A stretch of 6,425 nucleotides of DNA from an uncultured Eubacteriales bacterium (GTDB lineage Bacteria; Bacillota; Clostridia; Lachnospirales; Lachnospiraceae), in NCBI GenBank assembly GCA_900321915.1, contig ONXW01000089.1:1-6425 (forward strand). The letters are read 5' to 3'. The notes beneath the pieces were generated by a model. It was not told where the DNA came from. It saw only the letters and a program-made list of their open reading frames with translations, and searched no databases. Made by a program: the position numbers and the translations under genes. This document shows, in pieces, positions 1 to 5,910 of this stretch. The number at the start of each line of letters is the position of its first letter. Position 1 is the stretch's first letter.

Positions 1-127
1 ATTTTCCGTCCTCACCGGCGACGGGCTGCTGCGCATCCTTGAGGTCCAGCCGGAAGGCAGGAAGAGGATGACCGCGGACGCCTATCTACGCGGATATCCT
101 GTGGCAGAGGGAGAGCATTTGTCCTGA
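1..127 (+). CDS. fmt: Methionyl-tRNA formyltransferase, C-terminal end (partial, runs off left edge)
   Basis: Only the last 41 codons are present, read in the frame starting at base 2 and ending at TGA 125-127. Fmt transfers a formyl group from 10-formyl-tetrahydrofolate to Met-tRNAfMet in the cytoplasm, giving the initiator tRNA used in bacterial translation. The visible peptide contains TGDGLLRILEVQPEGRKRM followed shortly by AYLRGYP. This matches the usual end of the Fmt C-terminal tRNA-binding beta-barrel domain (pattern G-DG-L-L-EVQPEGKKRM-A--FLRG). The catalytic formyltransferase domain lies outside the window. The next gene starts 22 nt downstream on the same strand, with no terminator between them. 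The assignment rests on a short but characteristic motif and on the gene order fmt-(zinc peptidase)-rsmB, which is common in Clostridia. Confidence 0.9.
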   Translation, partial: FSVLTGDGLLRILEVQPEGRKRMTADAYLRGYPVAEGEHLS

Positions 128-135
128 TTCTTTCG

Positions 136-143
136 AAAAGGAG
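136..143 (+). promoter_or_regulatory. Shine-Dalgarno site of the zinc metallopeptidase gene
   Basis: AAAAGGAG lies 6 nt before the ATG at 150, inside the 22-nt gap after the fmt stop. It is a strong, well-spaced ribosome binding site and fixes the start of the metallopeptidase at 150. Confidence 0.8.
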
Positions 144-149
144 ATTCTC

Positions 150-851
150 ATGTATTACGGATATGGTTATGGAATAGATCCCACATTTCTGCTGATAATT
201 ATCGGCATCATCATTTCCATGGCGGCTTCCGCGAAGATGAACGCTGCATTTTCGCGCTATTCCAGGGTGCCGAGCGCTTCCGGCCTGTCGGGCGCCGAAA
301 CCGCTCAGAGGATCCTGCAGAGCCAGGGCCTCTATGACGTGCGTGTGCAGCACGTCCAGGGGACGCTCACGGACCATTATGACCCGCGTTCCAAGACGGT
401 GAATCTTTCCGACGCGGTGTACGGTTCCGGTTCCATCGCGGCCGTCGGCGTAGCGGCCCATGAGTGCGGCCACGCCGTGCAGGATGCCGTGGGATACCGT
501 ATGCTGGATCTCAGGACGGCGATGGTGCCTGTGGTAAATGTAGGCGCCCAGCTCTCCTGGCCCATGATTCTTATCGGGGTGATGTTCGGCGGCACTTCCC
601 TTATCAGTATCGGAATCCTGCTGTTCTCCCTGAGCGTAGCGTTCCAGCTTGTGACGCTGCCGGTGGAATACAATGCCTCTTCCAGGGCCCTCACGATGCT
701 GGAGGACACGGGAATCCTCCAGGGCAGCGAGATCTCCCAGACCAGGGAGGTGCTGGGAGCTGCAGCCCTCACCTACGTGGCGGCCGCGGCAGGGTCGCTT
801 CTCCAGCTCCTGCGTCTGATGGCAATTTTCGGAGGAAGAAGACGTGACTGA
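150..851 (+). CDS. yugP: Membrane neutral zinc metallopeptidase, YugP family
   Basis: This 233-residue protein has the size and layout of the YugP family (zinc peptidase family 2; B. subtilis YugP is of similar length). Visible features are a short Tyr/Gly-rich N-terminus, a first hydrophobic segment at about residues 12-27, and the zinc motif HECGH (H104, E105, H108). H104 and H108 should be zinc ligands and E105 the general base. A hydrophobic stretch at about 133-170 is long enough for two membrane helices. The motif LPVEYNAS follows, whose Glu173 is the likely third zinc ligand. A last hydrophobic segment at about 202-227 ends in a GGRRRD tail. The pattern DHYDP (75-79) before the catalytic motif is also usual for the family. 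The start is ATG 150 with a strong Shine-Dalgarno site. The gene ends 8 nt inside rsmB. No substrate is established for this family; hydrolysis of membrane or membrane-proximal proteins is inference from the motif. The symbol follows B. subtilis naming. Confidence 0.88.
   Translation: MYYGYGYGIDPTFLLIIIGIIISMAASAKMNAAFSRYSRVPSASGLSGAETAQRILQSQGLYDVRVQHVQGTLTDHYDPRSKTVNLSDAVYGSGSIAAVGVAAHECGHAVQDAVGYRMLDLRTAMVPVVNVGAQLSWPMILIGVMFGGTSLISIGILLFSLSVAFQLVTLPVEYNASSRALTMLEDTGILQGSEISQTREVLGAAALTYVAAAAGSLLQLLRLMAIFGGRRRD
831..838 (+). promoter_or_regulatory. Shine-Dalgarno site deciding the GTG start of rsmB
   Basis: GGAGGAAG lies within the last codons of the upstream peptidase gene. The GGAGG core is 8 nt before GTG 844. 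It supports the GTG start, which overlaps the upstream stop TGA (849-851), and suggests translational coupling. Confidence 0.8.
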
Positions 852-2172
852 TATTTCCGTGAGGGAGATTGCGGCGGATGCCCTGACTGAGATCCTTGAG
901 GAAGGGCGGTTCTGCCACAGCGTCCTCGCCAGGACGCTGGATAAGTACGCATTTCTTCCCAGACAGGACCGTGCATTCCTGAAGCGCCTGGTCGGGGGGA
1001 CTGTCGAGTGCAGGATTCGGCTTGACTATATCCTGGATTCCTTCTCCTCCGTGCGGGTAAAAAAGATGAAACCCTTCATCCGGACGCTGCTCCGGATGTC
1101 CGTCTACCAGATTTTTGAGATGGACCGCGTGCCGGACTCCGCTGTCTGCAATGAAGCGGTAAAGCTCGCGGCAAAGCGCGGGTTTAAGGGGCTCACCGGG
1201 TTTGTGAACGGCGTCCTGCGCAATATTTCGCGAAACAAGGATACCGTGACGTTTCCGACGGATGAGATCCGGTATTCCGTGCCGGCCTGGATCATCGAAC
1301 GCTTCACCGCGGAGTACGGGGAGGACTGCTGCCGGCGGATGCTGGAGTCTTTCTCCGGGGAAAGCCGTGTGTTTATCCGGCTGAATACCGGGAAGACGGA
1401 CAGGGAGACCATTCTCCGGACCATCCGTGAGGACGGCGCCGATGTCATCCCGGTTTCCGGAAGTGAAAATATGTTTGTCCTCGCGTGGCAGGACTCCCCC
1501 GAGAGACTGCGGGCATTCCGGGAGGGAATGTTCACGGTGCAGGATTACAGCTCTTCCCTGGCGGGGGAAGCCGCCGGAATAAAGCCGGGGGATACGGTTC
1601 TCGACGTCTGCGGCGCACCGGGCGGGAAAGCCCTGCATGCCGCGGATATCCTGAAAGGAACAGGCCGTGTCGTCGTCAGGGACCTGACGGAGGAAAAAGC
1701 GGAGCGCATCCGCGAGAATATCGCGCGGAGCGGCTGGCAGAATGTGGCCGCGGAGGTCCGGGACGCCGAAGTTTTTGACCCTTCGATAGAATCGGCGTGC
1801 GATATCGTGATCGCGGACCTTCCCTGCTCAGGCCTGGGCGTCATCGGCAGAAAACCGGATATCCGCTATCACGCGTCGCCGGAGGGGATCCGGGAGCTGG
1901 CAGAGATCCAGCGCAGGATCCTGACGGTAGTGCAGCGTTACGTTAAGCCCGGGGGGACGCTTGTCTACAGCACCTGCACGGTGACCCGGGAAGAGAACAC
2001 GGATAATTTCCGGTGGTTTGCCGGGGAATTCCCGTTTACGCCGGTGGATATTACGGAGCGCTTTCCGGAGGAACTCCGGAGAGAAAGCATGAAATCAGGT
2101 TTTGTACAGCTGCTTCCGGGGATCGACCCCTGTGACGGCTTTTTCATATCTGTATTCAGGAGACAATCCTGA
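844..2172 (+). CDS. rsmB: 16S rRNA (cytosine-C5)-methyltransferase RsmB (Sun/Fmu)
   Basis: RsmB uses S-adenosylmethionine to make m5C967 (E. coli numbering) in 16S rRNA, acting in the cytoplasm on small-subunit rRNA. The 442-residue length is normal for the family. Residues 1 to about 130 form an all-helical NusB-like RNA-binding domain, including the typical SVYQI and VCNEAVKLAA...FVNGVLRN segments. The Rossmann methyltransferase domain follows. It shows QDYSSSLA (233-240), motif I VLDVCGAPGGK (252-262) for SAM binding, an acidic motif II residue at D280, and motif IV ADLPCSG with Cys328. Motif VI YSTCT carries Cys378, and the end has the usual LLPG...DGFF pattern. By comparison with E. coli RsmB, Cys378 should be the nucleophile and Cys328 the residue that helps release product. 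The start is GTG 844, with a good ribosome binding site inside the upstream gene and an 8-nt overlap. rlmN begins 23 nt after the stop. Confidence 0.96.
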   Translation: MTDISVREIAADALTEILEEGRFCHSVLARTLDKYAFLPRQDRAFLKRLVGGTVECRIRLDYILDSFSSVRVKKMKPFIRTLLRMSVYQIFEMDRVPDSAVCNEAVKLAAKRGFKGLTGFVNGVLRNISRNKDTVTFPTDEIRYSVPAWIIERFTAEYGEDCCRRMLESFSGESRVFIRLNTGKTDRETILRTIREDGADVIPVSGSENMFVLAWQDSPERLRAFREGMFTVQDYSSSLAGEAAGIKPGDTVLDVCGAPGGKALHAADILKGTGRVVVRDLTEEKAERIRENIARSGWQNVAAEVRDAEVFDPSIESACDIVIADLPCSGLGVIGRKPDIRYHASPEGIRELAEIQRRILTVVQRYVKPGGTLVYSTCTVTREENTDNFRWFAGEFPFTPVDITERFPEELRRESMKSGFVQLLPGIDPCDGFFISVFRRQS

Positions 2173-2180
2173 TAGAGGAC

Positions 2181-2186
2181 AGAGAG
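2181..2186 (+). promoter_or_regulatory. Weak Shine-Dalgarno-like site before rlmN
   Basis: AGAGAG lies 9 nt before ATG 2196, and a second purine run, AGAGGA (2174-2179), is 16 nt before it. Neither is a good match to AGGAGG, so initiation may be weak or may depend on ribosomes arriving from rsmB. ATG 2196 is still preferred because clostridial RlmN proteins usually start just before the DLRSMTEEEL-type segment. The next in-frame ATG (2232) would cut into that segment and has no better site. Confidence 0.4.
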
Positions 2187-2195
2187 ACTTAAGAG

Positions 2196-3260
2196 ATGGA
2201 TGAGAAGAATATCCGTCGGGATCTCCGATCCATGACGGAGGAAGAACTGAGGGAGTTTCTCGCGGGAATGGGGGAAAAACCTTTCCGGGCGGGACAGATT
2301 TTCCGGTGGCTCCACCTGAATCTGGCCGAATCCCCGGAGGAGATGACAAACCTGCCGAAAACCCTGCGGGAAACACTCTGCCGGGAAGCGGAAAATATCG
2401 TGCTCCGCACTGCGGACGTGCGCATTTCCCGGATTGACGGAACCAGGAAGTACCTGTTTGAGCTGCCGGACGGCAACGTGATAGAAAGCGTCTTTATGCG
2501 CTACCATCACGGCAATTCCGTCTGCGTCTCCTCCCAGGCGGGATGCCGCATGGGCTGCCGTTTCTGCGCCTCGACGATAGACGGTCTTGCCAGGAACCTG
2601 CGGGCTTCGGAGATACTGGGGCAGGTCTACGGGATCATAAAGGATACGGGCGAGCGGGTGTCAAGCATTGTCATCATGGGTTCCGGGGAACCGCTTGACA
2701 ATTATGACAATGTGGTGCGCTTTATCCGCCTTATTACGTCGGAAAACGGCCAGAATATCAGCCAGAGGAATATCACGCTTTCCACCTGCGGGATTGTGCC
2801 GGGAATCCGGAAACTCGCGGAGGAGGGGATTCCCCTGACACTGGCCCTCTCGCTCCACGCGCCCAATGACCGCGTCCGGGAGAGCCTGATGCCGATCGCG
2901 AAAGTGTATAAGCTTGACGAAATTCTGGATGCATGTCATGATTATTTTAAAAAGACCGGAAGGCGCGTCACCTTCGAATACAGCCTTGTGCGCGGGGTGA
3001 ACGACAATATCGGGGAAGCCAGGGAACTGGCGGACCTGATCGCGGGCCTTCACGGCCATGTCAACCTGATCCCGGTCAACCCGATCCGGGAGCGGGATTA
3101 TGTGCAGCCGGATCGCCGCGCTGTGGAAGAATTTAAGGCTTATCTTGAAAAAAGAGGAATTGCTGTGACCGTCCGCCGTGAGATGGGACGGGATATCAAC
3201 GGTGCCTGCGGCCAGCTCCGAAAGAGCTATATGGACCGGGGCAATGAGAGGGAAACATGA
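2196..3260 (+). CDS. rlmN: Dual-specificity 23S rRNA A2503 / tRNA A37 C2-methyltransferase RlmN (radical SAM)
   Basis: RlmN is a cytoplasmic radical-SAM enzyme. It adds a methyl group to C2 of A2503 in 23S rRNA (peptidyl-transferase/exit tunnel region) and, in characterised members, of A37 in some tRNAs. The 354-residue protein has the expected small N-terminal helical domain (about 1-95) and a radical-SAM barrel. The CxxxCxxC motif is C117, C121 and C124, which bind the [4Fe-4S] cluster. C110 in VCVSSQAGC sits seven residues earlier, and C338 in NGACGQL is near the end. By alignment with E. coli RlmN, C338 is the methyl-carrying cysteine (E. coli C355), C110 the resolving cysteine (C118) and E97 the likely proton acceptor (E105). 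The GEP motif is in MGSGEPLDNYDN (161-172), and the SLHAPND motif is at 219-225. All catalytic residues are intact. It is RlmN rather than the resistance enzyme Cfr, judged by overall sequence style and housekeeping context. The stop overlaps the next start as ATGA (3257-3260). Confidence 0.96.
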   Translation: MDEKNIRRDLRSMTEEELREFLAGMGEKPFRAGQIFRWLHLNLAESPEEMTNLPKTLRETLCREAENIVLRTADVRISRIDGTRKYLFELPDGNVIESVFMRYHHGNSVCVSSQAGCRMGCRFCASTIDGLARNLRASEILGQVYGIIKDTGERVSSIVIMGSGEPLDNYDNVVRFIRLITSENGQNISQRNITLSTCGIVPGIRKLAEEGIPLTLALSLHAPNDRVRESLMPIAKVYKLDEILDACHDYFKKTGRRVTFEYSLVRGVNDNIGEARELADLIAGLHGHVNLIPVNPIRERDYVQPDRRAVEEFKAYLEKRGIAVTVRREMGRDINGACGQLRKSYMDRGNERET

Positions 3261-4009
3261 AAGCATTTGCACGCACAGACAGGGGTATGATGCGGCCGAG
3301 CAACCAGGATTCCCTGTATGCATCGACAGTGCCGGTGGGACACATGCCGAATCTGTTTATGGTTGCAGACGGGATGGGAGGCCACCTGGCGGGGGATTAT
3401 GCCTCAAGCTATCTGGTGAACCATCTGGTGGAAGAAATAGATAATTCCCGGGATGAGGAGTGCGCCAGGATCATTTCCGGGACTATTGCCGGCGTGAATG
3501 AGGAGATTTACCGGCTCTCCAGCGAGAACGCGGAGTATTCCGGCATGGGGTCCACGCTGGTGGCCGCCTGGGTTTCGGACGGAGTTCTCTATGCCGCCAA
3601 TATCGGTGACAGCAGGCTGTACCTGATCAGGGACGGCCATGCCATCCAGGTCACCAGGGATCATTCCTACGTGGAAGAGATGGTGGAACGGGGCCGTATG
3701 CGCCGTGGCAGTGCGGAATATGAGCGGAGCAAGAATATTATCACGCGGGCGGTAGGGATCGATTCGGAGGTCAGCGCCGATTTCTTTGAAGTCGCGCTTA
3801 AGCCGGGGGATCGTTTCCTGCTCTGTTCCGACGGCCTGAGCAATATGGTCGGCAATGAAGAGATAGGGCGCATTGCCGGCGCTGACGGGGACCTTTCCGA
3901 ACTGACGCAGAAACTGATAAATAAGGCCAACCGGAATGGGGGACGAGACAATATTTCCGTCGTCCTTGCAGATCCTGAGATAAGCGAGGTGATCCGTCAT
4001 GATGCTTAA
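3257..4009 (+). CDS. stp: PP2C-type Ser/Thr protein phosphatase (Stp/PrpC)
   Basis: This cytoplasmic, Mn/Mg-dependent phosphatase removes phosphate from Ser/Thr residues and is the usual counterpart of the PASTA kinase encoded next. At 250 residues it is the normal size (B. subtilis PrpC is about 254). The PP2C motifs appear in order: R13 and NQD (16-18); VADGMGGH (36-43) with metal ligand D38; GMGST (96-100); NIGDSR (115-120), whose D118 can bind a third metal; RDHS (134-137); ITRAVG (162-167); LLCSDGLS (188-195) with D192; and GGRDNISVV (228-236) with D231. No signal peptide or membrane segment is visible. Start ATG 3257 overlaps the rlmN stop by 4 nt and is preceded by an AGAGGGA ribosome binding site a few bases upstream. 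The last 11 nt overlap prkC, so the phosphatase and kinase are probably made in coupled amounts. The symbol prpC (B. subtilis) is equivalent. Confidence 0.95.
   Translation: MKAFARTDRGMMRPSNQDSLYASTVPVGHMPNLFMVADGMGGHLAGDYASSYLVNHLVEEIDNSRDEECARIISGTIAGVNEEIYRLSSENAEYSGMGSTLVAAWVSDGVLYAANIGDSRLYLIRDGHAIQVTRDHSYVEEMVERGRMRRGSAEYERSKNIITRAVGIDSEVSADFFEVALKPGDRFLLCSDGLSNMVGNEEIGRIAGADGDLSELTQKLINKANRNGGRDNISVVLADPEISEVIRHDA
3986..3995 (+). promoter_or_regulatory. Extended Shine-Dalgarno site deciding the start of prkC
   Basis: GAGGTGATCC is a 10-base perfect match to the complement of the conserved 3' end of 16S rRNA (full complement AAAGGAGGTGATCC). The GAGG core ends 9 nt before ATG 3999 and 12 nt before the adjacent in-frame ATG 4002, so 3999 is favoured. 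The site lies in the last codons of stp, so it also encodes the phosphatase C-terminus. Confidence 0.75.
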
Positions 4010-5909
4010 AACAGGCGAATATCTGCAGAACCGGTACGAGATCCTGGCCCTGATCGGTACGGGCGGCATGTCCGAGGTTTACCAGGCGAAATGCCATGTC
4101 CTCAACCGGCTGGTCGGTATCAAGGTACTGAAAGAAGAATACAGCAGGGATGCGAATTTCGTAAGCAAGTTCAAGATGGAGGCCCAGTCCGCCGCCAGCC
4201 TGTCCCATCCGAATATCGTCAGTATTTACGACGTTATCGATGAGGAGAACCTGCACTATATTGTCATGGAGCTCATTGAGGGAATCACCCTGAAGAGCTA
4301 CATCAAGAAGAAAGGGCACCTCGGAATCAAGGAGGCCATCGGGATTTCCATCCAGGTGGCGCAGGGAATCGCGGCGGCCCATGACCAGCACATTGTGCAC
4401 AGGGACATCAAGCCCCAGAACATGATTATTTCCAGGGACGGCAAGGTAAAGGTTGCCGATTTCGGTATCGCCAGGGCAGTCTCCGAACAGACCGTCGGCG
4501 GGCCGAATGCCGTCGGCTCCGTCCATTACATTTCTCCTGAGCAGGCCCGGGGTGAGTACAGCGACGCCAGGAGTGATATTTACTCCCTCGGCGTGACCAT
4601 GTTCGAGATGGTCACGGGCACGGTTCCCTTTGACGGGGACAATCCGGTGACTATCGCGCTGGCCCACCTGGAAAAGGAGATCCCGGCGCCGGAAACCCTG
4701 AATCCTGAAGTGACGCCGAGCATGTCCCGCATTATCCGGAAATGTACGGAAAAACTGCCCGAAGACCGGTACCAGGACGCCTACGAGCTGATTGCCGACC
4801 TGCGGCACGCCCTGGTGGATCCGGAGGATGATTACCTGAAGGCGGAGGCGGATCTGGAGACAGCCCCGACCAATGTGCGCGAAGATGACAGCAGCGCCGT
4901 AATCCGGGCGGCCCAGGCCATTCCGGAGCGGCCCAGAAGGCGCCCGGCCGAAAGCTACAAACAGTATAAGCGCCAGACCCAGGACAATGCCATCGATAAG
5001 CTGCTTTCCTCCATCGGTATCATCGCGGGGCTGATTATCGCGGTCGTCGTGATTGTCATCCTGATACGGCTGAGCGGTATTTTCAACATGACTTCCGGAC
5101 AGAAGGAATCCGAGACGGCTGCTGTGGAGTCAGTCACGGAGACAGCCGCCGAGCCGGTGGTTGTGGAAACTTCCGAGACACCCATTGAGATCACGGAGGA
5201 AGAGGTTGCGAAGGTAGACCTGCGTGAACTCGGCATTGCCGGAATGAACGCGGAGGCCGCGGTCAGGATGCTTGAAAACCGTGACCTCGTCGCGGAGGTG
5301 CGCGAGGAGAACAATGAGACTGTCGAAAAGGGCATGGTCATCAGTTTTTCGCCGGAAGAGCCGGCGGTGGGTGATACCGTGACGCTTCTGGTCAGCCTCG
5401 GGCCCGTGAAGGTCATGGTTCCCGTGCCTGATATCACAGGTATTCCGGAAGAGAGCGCCCTCTCGGTGCTCACGTCCGTGGGACTCGTCCCGGGCGTCCG
5501 CACGGAGGCGGCAAATGAAGCCGCGAAGGGTACTGTGGTCAGCCAGAAGATCGAGAAGCAGACGGAAGTCGAAAAAGGAAGCGCCGTTGATTATGTGGTC
5601 AGTGCCGGAAAAGGCACTCACTATGTGGCGGCGGTGGACGATGTCATCTCACTCCAGGAGTATCTCGGCCCCAGCGCGGCCAGCACGGTACTGGAGGTTT
5701 CCATTGTCATGAAGCAGTATGTCAACGGGGAGAGCGTCACAAAGGTGGTTATGGAGCCGACGGACATTACCGGGGACACCGCTGTTCCGGTCCACTATAA
5801 TATCGAGGGCGCGGACGGGGTTCCCACCGGAACGCTCCAGGTGCTGGATCTCACAAATGACAGGGTCCTGAAAACATACAACCTGAGCTTTGTGGAGATG
5901 GACAGATAG
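3999..5909 (+). CDS. prkC: PASTA-domain Ser/Thr protein kinase (PrkC/PknB/Stk1 family), membrane anchored
   Basis: This 636-residue Hanks-type kinase should sit in the cytoplasmic membrane with the kinase inside and the sensor outside. The kinase domain (about 13-270) has G-loop GTGGMSEVY (20-28), Lys42 in VGIK, helix-C Glu61, HRDIKPQN (134-141) with Asp136, DFG (154-156) and the APE-equivalent SPE (179-181), so it looks active. An Arg/Lys-rich juxtamembrane region (about 275-335) leads to one membrane helix (about 337-357). A Glu/Thr/Ser-rich linker (about 364-405) and two PASTA repeats (about 406-468 and 474-538) follow; PASTA repeats bind muropeptides or lipid II in known members. The last 98 or so residues (539-636) are not PASTA. 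Two oddities are the Thr-poor activation loop, with only T165 between DFG and the GSVHY segment, and Gly40 where VAIK usually has Ala. It overlaps stp by 11 nt and ends 1 nt before rsgA. Confidence 0.96.
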   Translation: MMLKTGEYLQNRYEILALIGTGGMSEVYQAKCHVLNRLVGIKVLKEEYSRDANFVSKFKMEAQSAASLSHPNIVSIYDVIDEENLHYIVMELIEGITLKSYIKKKGHLGIKEAIGISIQVAQGIAAAHDQHIVHRDIKPQNMIISRDGKVKVADFGIARAVSEQTVGGPNAVGSVHYISPEQARGEYSDARSDIYSLGVTMFEMVTGTVPFDGDNPVTIALAHLEKEIPAPETLNPEVTPSMSRIIRKCTEKLPEDRYQDAYELIADLRHALVDPEDDYLKAEADLETAPTNVREDDSSAVIRAAQAIPERPRRRPAESYKQYKRQTQDNAIDKLLSSIGIIAGLIIAVVVIVILIRLSGIFNMTSGQKESETAAVESVTETAAEPVVVETSETPIEITEEEVAKVDLRELGIAGMNAEAAVRMLENRDLVAEVREENNETVEKGMVISFSPEEPAVGDTVTLLVSLGPVKVMVPVPDITGIPEESALSVLTSVGLVPGVRTEAANEAAKGTVVSQKIEKQTEVEKGSAVDYVVSAGKGTHYVAAVDDVISLQEYLGPSAASTVLEVSIVMKQYVNGESVTKVVMEPTDITGDTAVPVHYNIEGADGVPTGTLQVLDLTNDRVLKTYNLSFVEMDR

Positions 5910-5910
5910 G

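Noticed and set aside
128..149. Possible promoter or terminator in the fmt-metallopeptidase gap
   Set aside because: The 22-nt gap contains only a Shine-Dalgarno site and no inverted repeat, U-tract or room for -35/-10 boxes.
459..473. Cysteine inside the zinc motif HECGH of the metallopeptidase
   Set aside because: The two variable positions of HEXXH tolerate many residues, and Cys there is not unusual in this family. The His and Glu residues are intact.
464..847. Second plus-strand frame of 127 codons inside the metallopeptidase gene
   Set aside because: It begins inside the HECGH coding region in another frame, has no ribosome binding site and gives a low-complexity, Arg/Gly-rich translation.
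769..1638. Long open frame of 289 codons on the minus strand, antisense to rsmB
   Set aside because: It lies fully opposite intact rsmB with all methyltransferase motifs. It has no recognisable domain, and its composition is that of an antisense shadow in GC-rich DNA.
2676..2711. RlmN GEP motif written MGSGEP instead of the E. coli MGMGEP
   Set aside because: The Gly-Glu-Pro core that contacts SAM is intact, and the changed residue is not catalytic. I treat it as ordinary family variation.
3798..4808. Open frame of 336 codons on the minus strand, antisense to the end of stp and the prkC kinase domain
   Set aside because: The plus strand here carries clearly conserved phosphatase and kinase motifs. 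The antisense translation shows no family pattern and arises from codon bias of the real genes.
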